Source of the DNA: CAXYVC01 sp964292295 | GTDB taxonomy: Bacteria; Acidobacteriota; Holophagae; Holophagales; Holophagaceae | DNA: 10,097 nucleotides | Assembly: GCA_964292295.1 (NCBI GenBank) | Contig: CAXYVC010000102.1 | Span: 1 to 10,097, forward strand | Reading direction: 5' to 3' | Shown here: positions 1 through 9,256 of the stretch, one piece after another | How positions within the stretch are numbered: position 1 is the first letter of the stretch | How the letters are laid out: the number at the start of each line of letters is the position of its first letter | The notes under the pieces: model-generated | What the model was told of the DNA's origin: nothing | What the model saw: the letters and a program-made list of their open reading frames with translations, nothing else | Database searches by the model: none | Position numbers and translations under genes: made by a program

Positions 1-61
1 TCGGATAGCCGAACCAGGTCTGGCCAGCAGCAGCGGCCAGGGCGTAGTCCAGCCCCAGCAT
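1..61 (-). CDS. Probable 5' fragment of an unidentified protein gene (runs off the left edge)
   Basis: On the minus strand one frame is open from the window edge. It can start at the ATG at 61-59 and reads MLGLDYALAAAAGQTWFGYP, with mostly G/C third codon positions typical of this genome. The same frame stays open further upstream, back into the end of glnS, so the true start may be earlier: a TTG at 88-86 is another option, and neither start has a clean ribosome-binding site (a GAAGG lies about 13 bases before the ATG). It would be the gene downstream of glnS on the same strand. Twenty residues are too few to name a family. I call it coding because of codon bias and position only; it could also be non-coding spacer. 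Confidence 0.35.
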   Translation of the reverse strand, partial: MLGLDYALAAAAGQTWFGYP

Positions 62-159
62 CGCAGGCGTGGGGCCTTCGCCGGGCAAGGCAGTCAGGGG
101 GCCGGGTTTGTGAATGTCGGCCGGCAGGGGGCGGGGTGCTCCAAGCGCAGGATGCGGGC

Positions 160-1860
<1,701 letters not shown>

Positions 1861-1893
1861 GGGGGATCCCTGGAGTGGGGCGGAAGGGGAAGG

Positions 1894-3285
<1,392 letters not shown>

Positions 3286-3312
3286 GGCGTCCTCCGCCCT
3301 TTCGCCCCGGAA

Positions 3313-3328
3313 CGGCCTCCGGAGCCCG
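3313..3328. promoter_or_regulatory. Near-perfect 16-bp palindrome in the asnS leader
   Basis: CGGCCTCCGGAGCCCG is self-complementary around its centre with one mismatched position per arm (7 of 8 pairs), with CTCCGGAG as the perfect core. It lies 28 to 43 bases upstream of the asnS ATG, before the ribosome-binding site. Symmetry without a loop suits a dimeric DNA-binding protein better than an RNA hairpin. In DNA this GC-rich such palindromes also arise by chance, so a function is only suggested. No T-box-like leader structure is recognisable. Confidence 0.25.
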
Positions 3329-3504
3329 TGCCTGTAAACCTCCAGGCTACCGGCATCCGCCGCATTCCTCCAGACGACGGGCGCGCCGGCCGAATGCGTC
3401 GCTGGGCATGCGGATAGCGGCAGCCATCCACCCTGCGTCAGCTAAGCTCGGGGCCATCGGCCACACGGTTTTGGGGCGTCAGCCCCAGCATCCAGGGCGC
3501 GGGT

Positions 3505-3528
3505 ACACTGCTTGCGATGCGGCAGTGT
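3505..3528. repeat. Perfect 7-bp inverted repeat, operator- or hairpin-like
   Basis: ACACTGC (3505-3511) and GCAGTGT (3522-3528) are exact inverted copies separated by ten bases. There is no T-run after either arm, so it is not an intrinsic terminator. It lies about 340 bp before the glycosyltransferase start and about 220 bp before asnS. It could be a regulator-binding dyad; chance is a real alternative. Confidence 0.3.
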
Positions 3529-3719
3529 CCTCCTTCGCGTTTCCGGTACGCCTGGTCACCAGGGCAACAGGCCTGCATTCACGGCGGCATTCTGCCACTT
3601 TCAAACCAGAGATTCTTTCCGGGTGACATCTTCGATGAACACTCCACTCGATTCCCCGCCTCGAACTCGAAAAGGGGGGCTGTGATGTCTCTCGCCAGTC
3701 CTAGGAATCCCGCAAAGGG

Positions 3720-3748
3720 ATGCCATGCGTCTTTTAAACGGCATGCAT
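3720..3748. repeat. Imperfect inverted repeat around an AT-rich centre
   Basis: ATGCCATGCGT and ACGGCATGCAT pair over ten positions with one unpaired base on each side (C3724 and G3740), around the seven-base centre CTTTTAA. It lies 97-125 bases upstream of the glycosyltransferase start. An AT-rich centre flanked by arms is compatible with a promoter-proximal operator or a hairpin; no matching -35 box is apparent. Confidence 0.3.
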
Positions 3749-3844
3749 CACGGGAACGTCCTGCAATCCCCGCCTGGTTGAAAGGCCTTGGACAGAGCGG
3801 CTCGAGGTTGGAGGTGTTCCACGAAGGATCCTGGGGATGACGCC

Positions 3845-4978
3845 ATGAGCTCGCCTGTTTCCACATCGCAAGCCATTCATCACCGCCTTCTGCTGATGTC
3901 TCCCCTCGCCTTGGGAGATTTTCTCTACCTCAATCCTTTCCTCAAGGCCCTGAAGGAGGCCCACCCCCAGTGGGTCATCGACCTTTGGTTCGACGATGGA
4001 CGGGGAAGCACCGAGACGTGGCGGCTCGCCCGAAGTCGACTCCTCACCCAGTGGATGGAAACGGAATCCACCTACGGGAAACTCTTTGGCTGCACAGCCT
4101 CCAGGAGAGAGCTTCGAGAGGCCATCCAGGAGGCCTCTCGCGAAGCCTATGATCAGATCCTCGTCCTCAACCAGTCCAAGGTCTTTCACTACCTTCAGGT
4201 TGCTCGGGCGATCCAGCCGAAGGCCAGGGTCACTTGCGCCATGTCCCGCATCCCTTGGTGGATGCCCCTTCTGCGGAAATTCCTCGGGAAGCCAGAGGTT
4301 CTGTACCGTCCCCGCCCTCTCCCGAAGGACCATCACATTTCCAACCGCTATCACGCACTCGTGGAAGATCTCTTCGGGATAACCCTGCCCCCCGAAGAGC
4401 GGATGCCAACACTCGTCGTACCGGAGCCTCACCTGCAGCAAGCTCGAGAACGACTTGCTGCGGCCTTCCCACGCCAGGAAGGCCGTCTGATTCTCCTGAA
4501 TGCCCGCTCCACCAATCCCCGTCGGGATTGGCGTCCCGATCAAGTCACCGATTTGGTGTCCCGCATCGCCTCAGAGGAGGCGGCTCACTTCATTCTCACC
4601 GCAGCACCGGAGCACCTTGCTGAACTTGAGGCTCTCCTCGAGTCCTGGCCTCGCAGCCTGCGCGACCGGGCTTTGCCGTTTTCCGCGCAATCCCACTTTT
4701 TCGAACTCCCGGCGTTGATGTCCCACGCGGACCTCGTCATCAGCGTGGAAACCGCCCCTCTGCATTTTGCGTTCGCGCTTCAAAAGCCGCTGATTGCGCT
4801 GATGCGCCAGAAAAAACCTTACTGGGCACCTCCTCGGAATGGACGCTCCTGGGTGCTCCAGGCACCCGCAGCCCATGGTCAGGTGGGTGATATCTCGGTG
4901 GACGCCGTCTTCGAGGCCTATCGCGAGCAGCGATCCCGTCTCCGGGATTCCCTGCCACAAACGTTTTGTTCGTCCTGA
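3845..4978 (+). CDS. Glycosyltransferase family 9 (ADP-heptose:LPS heptosyltransferase-like)
   Basis: The 377-residue protein has the two-lobed GT-B layout of family 9, whose members transfer heptose or related sugars from nucleotide donors onto lipopolysaccharide core at the inner face of the cytoplasmic membrane. Seen in the sequence: an N-terminal LLLMSPLALGDFLYLNPFLK with the Gly-Asp pair at 24-25; a donor-lobe strand LILLNARSTNPRRDW (about 215-229), like the family's loop before the R-W motif; and ADLVISVETAPLHFAFAL (296-313), equivalent to the D-T-x-x-x-H motif but with Glu-Thr in place of Asp-Thr. There is no signal peptide. The ATG at 3845 follows GGGG at about eight bases; an in-frame extension to 3788 lacks family-like sequence. 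G+C is clearly lower than in neighbouring genes (30 of 60 at 4141-4200, against 38 of 60 at 1081-1140), suggesting transfer. The acceptor and sugar cannot be told. No other envelope-sugar genes are adjacent. Confidence 0.88.
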   Translation: MSSPVSTSQAIHHRLLLMSPLALGDFLYLNPFLKALKEAHPQWVIDLWFDDGRGSTETWRLARSRLLTQWMETESTYGKLFGCTASRRELREAIQEASREAYDQILVLNQSKVFHYLQVARAIQPKARVTCAMSRIPWWMPLLRKFLGKPEVLYRPRPLPKDHHISNRYHALVEDLFGITLPPEERMPTLVVPEPHLQQARERLAAAFPRQEGRLILLNARSTNPRRDWRPDQVTDLVSRIASEEAAHFILTAAPEHLAELEALLESWPRSLRDRALPFSAQSHFFELPALMSHADLVISVETAPLHFAFALQKPLIALMRQKKPYWAPPRNGRSWVLQAPAAHGQVGDISVDAVFEAYREQRSRLRDSLPQTFCSS

Positions 4979-5018
4979 AGGAAACCATTTGAACTGCCTG
5001 AATGCTCAACCTCCTCCC

Positions 5019-5483
5019 ATGGCCAAGGTCCACGCCGTTCCCCTCCCGCAGGATTCGCGCATCTTGAAGGGCTTCGGGGAGGCCCACTACCAGGACGCCT
5101 ACGCCCGCCTGCTGCCCGCCGGACACTTCCCCGATGCCCGCGCGGCGGCACGGGCGGTCTTCCGGGGCGCGGCCTGGATGGATGCCCTGATGGCCCTGCG
5201 CGACCTGCTGGTGAGGCCCTTCGGTCTCCGTCCCAGCGCGGGCGCGAAGGGGCGCGAGCTGCCCTTCACGGTGCTGCACGAGGACGCCCGCGAGGTGGTG
5301 ATGGGCGAGGCGGACAGCCACCTGGTCTTCCGGGCCTCCGTTCACCTGGAGGAAGGCCCCGAGGGGCAGCGCCTCACCGTGGCCACCCTGGTGCACTTCC
5401 ACAACCGCCTGGGAAGGATGTACTTCGTGCCGGTGAAGCCCTTCCACCGGCGCATCGTCATGTCCTCGCTGCGCCGCGCGTAG
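5019..5483 (+). CDS. DUF2867 family protein
   Basis: A 154-residue soluble protein without signal peptide or membrane segment. It resembles the DUF2867 family, small proteins of unknown function. Recognisable parts are FGEAHYQDAYARLL near residues 17-30, the central FTVLHEDAREVVMGEADSHLVFRASV, and the C-terminal VATLVHFHNRLGRMYFVPVKPFHR followed by a basic end. Start choice is uncertain. The ATG at 5019 fits the family's usual N terminus but has no ribosome-binding site. A TTG at 4989 has AAGGA (4978-4982) six bases before it and would add ten residues (MNCLNAQPPP). It follows the glycosyltransferase gene by 40 bp (10 bp if TTG is used) and is probably read with it, yet its G+C returns to the high level of the rest of the window. 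It converges on gltX with only three bases between the stops. Function unknown. Confidence 0.82.
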   Translation: MAKVHAVPLPQDSRILKGFGEAHYQDAYARLLPAGHFPDARAAARAVFRGAAWMDALMALRDLLVRPFGLRPSAGAKGRELPFTVLHEDAREVVMGEADSHLVFRASVHLEEGPEGQRLTVATLVHFHNRLGRMYFVPVKPFHRRIVMSSLRRA

Positions 5484-5486
5484 CCG

Positions 5487-7058
5487 CTACAGCCAGCGCG
5501 CGAGCCGCGCCTGGACCTCCGCGGGGCCCAGCAGGAAGAGGGTGTCGTAGATGGGAGGGCTCACGGGCTTGCCGCAGAGGGCCACGCGCAGGGCCTGGGC
5601 GAGGTCCTTCAGCTTCAGGGCGTGGCGCTCCAGGATGTCGGTGAAGGCCTGCTCGAGGGCCTCGTGACGGTGCTCTTCCTGAGCACCGCCCTTCGGGCCG
5701 TCCGCTTCGCGGCCGGTCCCATTCGCCAATCCTGGTGAATGGTGGGCGTAGTCGCCGAGGGCGGCCACCTCGCGCAGGGCGGGCTTCACGGTCTCCGTCA
5801 TGAACTTCGCGACGGCCTTCTCGTCGAAGTCCTGAGGGGCGGCCCAGCAGAAGGCCAGCGCCTCGGCCATCTCCTTCACGCTCTTGCCCTTCTGGGTGGC
5901 CTCGATGGCCACCCGCTTCCAGGCGTCGGGCTTCGCGGCGTAGCCTTCGGGCATGAAGGGCGCCAGGTGCGGGTCCAGCTCCTGCCAGGTGGCGCGCTGC
6001 ACGAGCTTCTGGTTCATCCAGGAGAGCTTGTCCATGTCGAAGCGCGCCGGGCTCTTCTGGATGTCCTTCAGGTCGAAGAGCGCGATCATCTGCGCGTCCG
6101 TCAGCAGCTCCTCCTCGGCGCTCTCGGGGGCCTGCCCGTCGATCTTGGGCGTCCAGGAGAGGCGCGCCAGGGCGAGGCGGATGGCGGAGGGCAGGAAGCC
6201 CATCTGCTGGTATTCGGTGATGCTGGTGGCGCCGTGGCGCTTGCTGAGCTTGGCGCCGTCCTTGCCCAGGATCATGGGCACGTGCCCGAAGGCGGGCAGC
6301 TCGAAGCCCATGGCGTGGTACAGGGCGATCTGCTTGGGCGTGTTGGACACGTGGTCGTCGCCCCGCAGCACGTGGCTCACCTCCATGCCCGTGTCGTCCA
6401 CCACCACGCAGAAGTTGTAGGTGGGCACGCCGATCTCCGAGCCGCTGCCGGTGCGGGCGATGATCCAGTCGTCCAGGGTCTCGGCGGGGAAGGCGAGGGG
6501 GCCCTTGATGAGGTCGGTCCACGCGATGGCGCCGTCCTCCAGCCAGGGCTCGCTCCCGTCCGGCATCTTCAGGCGCACGGCGTAGGGCTGGCTGGCGTCG
6601 TGGTGCTTGTCCCGGCAGCCCTTCCCGGCGTCCACGCCGCGGTTGTACTGGAAGGGGTGGCCCGCGGCCTCGGCGGCGGCGCGGCGCGCGTCCAGGTCCT
6701 CCTTCGTGCAGCGGCAGCGGTAGGCCTTGCCCTCCGCGAGGAGCTTCTCCACCGCGGGCTTGTAGTGGCTCTCCATCCGCTGCATCTGGCGGTAGGGGCC
6801 GTGGGGGCCGACCCACTTCGCCGGGTCGCCCGGAACGGGGCCCTCGTCCCAGTCGAGGCCGCACCAGGCCATGCCCTCCTCGATGATGCGGATGTTGTCG
6901 TCGGTGCTGCGGTCGAGGTCCGTGTCCTCGATGCGCAGGATGAAGCGGCCCCCGTGCTTGCGGGCGAAGAGCCAGCAGAAGAGCGCCGTGCGCACGCCAC
7001 CGATGTGCAGCATGCCGGTGGGGCTGGGAGCGAAACGGGTGACGACGGGACGGGACAT
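5487..7058 (-). CDS. gltX: Glutamyl-tRNA synthetase (GluRS), with a 27-residue insertion
   Basis: Class I synthetase that charges tRNA-Glu; its product also feeds tetrapyrrole synthesis in organisms with GluTR. The 523-residue protein begins MSRPVVTRFAPSPTGMLHIGG, with HIGH-type HIGG at 18-21. FILRIEDTDLDRS follows, then Cys115, Cys117 and Cys148 resembling the zinc site of the connective domain. GSEIGVPTYNFCVVVDD and a KMSKS-type KLSKR at 270-274 come next. The C-terminal helical anticodon-binding part ends LRVALCGKPVSPPIYDTLFLLG. The frame stays open far upstream, but the family start is the ATG at 7058, with GAGG eight bases before it. Length exceeds the usual 465-500, largely through an insertion at about 438-464 with no counterpart in E. 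coli GluRS (see repeat entry). It lies 65 bp behind the mglA-like gene on the same strand. Because GlnRS and AsnRS are also encoded here, this GluRS is expected to be discriminating (inference). Confidence 0.97.
   Translation of the reverse strand: MSRPVVTRFAPSPTGMLHIGGVRTALFCWLFARKHGGRFILRIEDTDLDRSTDDNIRIIEEGMAWCGLDWDEGPVPGDPAKWVGPHGPYRQMQRMESHYKPAVEKLLAEGKAYRCRCTKEDLDARRAAAEAAGHPFQYNRGVDAGKGCRDKHHDASQPYAVRLKMPDGSEPWLEDGAIAWTDLIKGPLAFPAETLDDWIIARTGSGSEIGVPTYNFCVVVDDTGMEVSHVLRGDDHVSNTPKQIALYHAMGFELPAFGHVPMILGKDGAKLSKRHGATSITEYQQMGFLPSAIRLALARLSWTPKIDGQAPESAEEELLTDAQMIALFDLKDIQKSPARFDMDKLSWMNQKLVQRATWQELDPHLAPFMPEGYAAKPDAWKRVAIEATQKGKSVKEMAEALAFCWAAPQDFDEKAVAKFMTETVKPALREVAALGDYAHHSPGLANGTGREADGPKGGAQEEHRHEALEQAFTDILERHALKLKDLAQALRVALCGKPVSPPIYDTLFLLGPAEVQARLARWL
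5667..5747. repeat. Palindrome-rich in-frame insert within gltX
   Basis: This 81-bp stretch encodes GluRS residues about 438-464, low-complexity and Gly/His/Glu-rich, inserted between LGDY and HEALEQAF, where E. coli GluRS is continuous. The DNA contains a long hairpin, arms CCATTCGCCA (5719-5728) and TGGTGAATGG (5733-5742), pairing at nine of ten positions (ten with a G-U) around ATCC. Next to it are GGCCG (5696-5700) and CGGCC (5710-5714), with a nested CCGC/GCGG. Dense dyads confined to a protein insertion resemble small palindromic repeat elements that have entered genes in frame, as described for Rickettsia palindromic elements. Whether copies occur elsewhere in this genome cannot be seen here. 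Confidence 0.5.
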
Positions 7059-7123
7059 GGGCGGAACCTCGGGGGACCTGAACCCTCTAGTCTGCCCGAT
7101 CCGTTCCCGCGCGCCCAGGCCGG

Positions 7124-7990
7124 CTACTTGAGGTAGAGCTTCAGCTTGATCTCCACGGGGGCGTTGCCCGTGAAGAGGCTGCGGTCCAGCACCACGGGCA
7201 CCTCCACCACGCTGGCGTGCACGGGCAGGGCCTGGGTCTCCTGCACGCCGGGTGCCTGGGGCTCCGTGGTCGGCAGCTCGTCCAGTTCGTCCAGCAGCTC
7301 GCCGGCGCCGAGCTCCTCCACCTCCAGGGGCTTGCGCTCCTCCTCCCTGGGTGCCGGGGGTGGGGCAGGGGGAAGCACGTCCGCGGCCTCCACCAGGCCG
7401 CCGCCGTACTTGTCCGCGAGGTGCTTCAGCACGCAGCGGGCGATGCCGGCGAGGGTCTCGCGCACGCCCTGGCCGTTCACGGCGCTGCCCTCGAAGGTGG
7501 GGGCCTGGAAGCGGTTGATCTCGCGCTCCAGCGTTTTCACGGGCAGGGCGTTGGGCGTGTCCCGCTTGTTCCACTGGATGACGTGGGGCAGCTTCTCCAG
7601 GTCCGCGCCCTGCTCCTTGAGGTTCTCGATGAGGTTCTGGAAGCTCTCCTTGTTGCTCTCCAGGGCCGGTGCCTGGGAGTCCGCCACGAAGACCACGCCG
7701 TCGGCCCCGCGCAGCACCAGCTTGCGGGTGGCGTCGTAGAAGACCTGGCCCGGCACCGTGTAGAGCTGGATGCGGGTCTTCATGCCCCGGATGGTGCCCA
7801 GCTCGATGGGGAGGAAATCGAAGAAGAGGGTGCGGTCCGTCTGGGTGGCCAGACTGAGCATCTTCCCCCGCCCGTCCTGGGGCAGGGAATCGTAGATGAA
7901 CTGCAGGTTGGTGGTCTTTCCGCAGAGCCCGGGACCGTAGTACACGATCTTGGCGGTCAGCTCCTTGGTCGCGGCATTGAAGAGGACCAT
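7124..7990 (-). CDS. mglA: MglA-like small Ras-family GTPase with a C-terminal extension
   Basis: Residues 1-197 closely match MglA, the cytoplasmic GTPase that sets cell polarity and gliding or pilus direction in Myxococcus xanthus. The P-loop GPGLCGKTT is at 19-27. TQTDRTLFFDFLP (49-61) carries the Arg53/Thr54 switch residues; TVPGQV (78-83) replaces the usual DTAGQ and keeps Gln82; the guanine-specificity motif NKRD is at 141-144. MglA itself is about 195 residues. Here 91 more follow: a proline-rich, strongly acidic linker (about 201-255), then a terminal VVEVPVVLDRSLF...VEIKLKLYLK that looks like beta strands and might be a small docking element. The start is supported by GGAGG seven bases before the ATG. 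No MglB gene is adjacent. The gene lies upstream of gltX on the same strand and divergent from the FHA-RDD gene. A TTGACC lies upstream at 8048-8043 but has no good -10. The biological role is inferred; many bacteria without gliding carry such proteins. Confidence 0.93.
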   Translation of the reverse strand: MVLFNAATKELTAKIVYYGPGLCGKTTNLQFIYDSLPQDGRGKMLSLATQTDRTLFFDFLPIELGTIRGMKTRIQLYTVPGQVFYDATRKLVLRGADGVVFVADSQAPALESNKESFQNLIENLKEQGADLEKLPHVIQWNKRDTPNALPVKTLEREINRFQAPTFEGSAVNGQGVRETLAGIARCVLKHLADKYGGGLVEAADVLPPAPPPAPREEERKPLEVEELGAGELLDELDELPTTEPQAPGVQETQALPVHASVVEVPVVLDRSLFTGNAPVEIKLKLYLK

Positions 7991-8059
7991 GGCACGGCCT
8001 CCAGGACGGTTTCTTGCCAGCTTGGCCCAATCCGCGGCACGGGGTCAAGGCGAGGCTGA

Positions 8060-8088
8060 TTGCGCGGGCCGATGGCCCCTTCTACACT
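8060..8088 (+). promoter_or_regulatory. Candidate sigma-70 promoter for the FHA-RDD gene
   Basis: TTGCGC (8060-8065) and TACACT (8083-8088) are separated by 17 bases, matching the consensus at 3 of 6 and 4 of 6 positions. The start codon is 39 bases beyond the -10. The spacer contains a small dyad, GGGCC (8066-8070) and GGCCC (8074-8078), which could be an operator or simply GC-rich chance. Confidence 0.4.
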
Positions 8089-8126
8089 TGCAGCTACCTA
8101 CAACCGGGAAGCATGCGAGGGGCGTC

Positions 8127-9239
8127 ATGGCCAAGTTGCTCGTGCAGGAAAGCTCAGGCGCGCGGGAGTTCGAGCTCGTGGACAGCGAGGTCCATATCGG
8201 GCGGGAGCTGGACAACGCCCTGCGCCTTGCGGACCCGAGCATCTCCCGCCACCACTGCGTGGTGCGCCGCACGGCCTCGGGCTACGAGGTGCAGGACCTC
8301 CAGAGCAGCAACGGCGTGCTGGTGAACGGCGAGCGCGTGCAGGGGGCGGTGTCCCTCGCGGACGGCGACCACCTGACGCTGGGCCAGATCCAGCTCACCT
8401 TCATGGACCCCTCCGAGGCCGCGCCCAGCCCCCTGGGCACGGTGCGCATGGATCCTTCCGAGATGGCGAAGATCCAGGGCATCTCAGCCCCGCCACCCGT
8501 GGCGCCCCCCGTGCAGGTGCCGCCGGAGTCCCAGGTCACCTCCATCGCTCCCCCGAGGCATGTCGATCCCCTTGCTTTGTCCGGAGCGCCGGAGCTGAAC
8601 CCCGCACCGGCCTTCCTGCAGCCCTGGCTTCCGGCCGTGCCCGATGCGGCGCAGCCCCTGGCGGGCCCGGACGGGGAACCCCTGCGCGGCGAATTCCTGC
8701 CGCGCCTCCTGGCGGGGCTCATCGACTATGCGCCGATGCTGCTGCTCGCCCTCCTCTCCATCGCCGTGAACGTGCTGGCGGCCTCCACGAGCCTCGGGGG
8801 CCCGCGGGCCGTGGGCTTCGGCGCCGCCGCGGGCATCGGGTGCCTCTTCGCCGCGCTGCAGCTCCTGATGGGGGTCGCCTACCTGCTCTTCATTCCCTGG
8901 TGCTGGATGAAGTTCGGCGCCACGCCGGGCAAGAAGATGATGAAGCTCCGGGTGGTGCCCGAGGCCTCCCCCGCGGGGCGCCTCGATCTGGGCGGCGCGG
9001 TGCTGCGCATGGTGGGCTACCTGGTGAACGGCGTGATCGGCGTGATCCTCAGCCTGATCCTGAACGGCATCTTGGGCCTGGCGCTCGGGTTCTCCGGGGC
9101 CTTCGCGCTGGCCATGGTCATCACGCCGGTGGTGGGCTTCCTCTGTGCGCTGGTGCCCTACGGCCTGCTGCTCCTGCCCGAGCGGAAGGGCCTGCACGAC
9201 ATGATCGCCAAGAGCCTCGTGATCCGCGTGGACCGCTGA
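8127..9239 (+). CDS. FHA domain plus RDD-family membrane protein
   Basis: A 370-residue protein of three parts. Residues 1-95 form a forkhead-associated domain, which binds phosphothreonine peptides: HIGRELDN at 23-30, SISRHH at 38-43 and SSNGVLVNG at 60-68 are its signature loops. Residues about 96-185 are a proline-rich linker that is probably disordered. Residues 186-370 are an RDD-family membrane domain, named for conserved Arg and Asp: Arg193 and Asp200 in the first segment, then hydrophobic stretches at about 200-218, 231-257, 294-320 and 325-350, with the conserved TPGKKMMKLRVV at 266-277 and a closing GLHDMIAKSLVI. The FHA domain should face the cytoplasm. The start ATG has GAGGGG five to six bases ahead. 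It is divergent from mglA and convergent with ssb, with a strong hairpin after its stop. FHA partners are usually Ser/Thr-kinase substrates, but no kinase is present here. The transported or sensed substrate is unknown. Confidence 0.9.
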   Translation: MAKLLVQESSGAREFELVDSEVHIGRELDNALRLADPSISRHHCVVRRTASGYEVQDLQSSNGVLVNGERVQGAVSLADGDHLTLGQIQLTFMDPSEAAPSPLGTVRMDPSEMAKIQGISAPPPVAPPVQVPPESQVTSIAPPRHVDPLALSGAPELNPAPAFLQPWLPAVPDAAQPLAGPDGEPLRGEFLPRLLAGLIDYAPMLLLALLSIAVNVLAASTSLGGPRAVGFGAAAGIGCLFAALQLLMGVAYLLFIPWCWMKFGATPGKKMMKLRVVPEASPAGRLDLGGAVLRMVGYLVNGVIGVILSLILNGILGLALGFSGAFALAMVITPVVGFLCALVPYGLLLLPERKGLHDMIAKSLVIRVDR

Positions 9240-9256
9240 GGGCGTCTGGGGTGCAC

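Larger units (their letters stand above)
3286..3844. other. 559-bp intergenic region between divergent asnS and the GT9 gene
   Basis: No protein here is recognisable in any frame. The open frames present (3517-3840 plus, 3579-3866 minus) lack convincing ribosome-binding sites and family-like sequence. The first 130 bases are GC-rich and include the asnS leader. From about 3500 the composition falls to roughly half G+C (31 of 60 at 3601-3660, hand count), like the adjoining glycosyltransferase gene. Inverted repeats visible: GGGGC/GCCCC at 3473-3486; ACACTGC/GCAGTGT at 3505-3528; CCTGGT/ACCAGG around one central base at 3551-3563; and an imperfect pair at 3720-3748. It must hold the promoters of asnS and of the glycosyltransferase gene, but I could not place a good -35/-10 pair for either. 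It may be the remains of a decayed gene. Confidence 0.6.

Noticed and set aside
3286..3480. T-box or other riboswitch ahead of asnS
   Set aside because: No T-box consensus, specifier stem or terminator/antiterminator pair is visible in the leader.
3517..3866. Open frames of about 100 codons on either strand in the intergenic region
   Set aside because: No recognisable domain, poor codon bias and no good ribosome-binding site; the two overlap on opposite strands, so at most one could be real.
4512..4531. Perfect 8-bp stem hairpin CCAATCCC/GGGATTGG inside the GT9 gene, sharing the 9-mer GGATTGGCG with the gltX insert
   Set aside because: It encodes the conserved donor-lobe loop (TNPRRDW), and a nine-base match over 10 kb can occur by chance; no wider similarity to the gltX insert.
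5472..5510. GTAG-CCG-CTAC dyad at the DUF2867/gltX convergent stops as a terminator
   Set aside because: It mainly reflects the two stop codons facing each other, the stem is only four pairs, and there is no U-tract.
7059..8048. Upstream extension of the gltX frame through the mglA region, suggesting a fusion protein
   Set aside because: The extension is a shadow of mglA in another frame, and GltX has a normal start at 7058 with a ribosome-binding site.
8019..8048. TTGACC (8048-8043, minus) as the -35 box of an mglA promoter
   Set aside because: At 16 to 18 bases downstream there is no acceptable -10 (the best is CAAGCT, two of six), so it was not listed as a promoter.
5739..8059. Long plus-strand open frames opposite gltX and the mglA-like gene
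   Set aside because: Same composition artefact of GC-rich coding DNA; the minus-strand proteins have complete family motifs.
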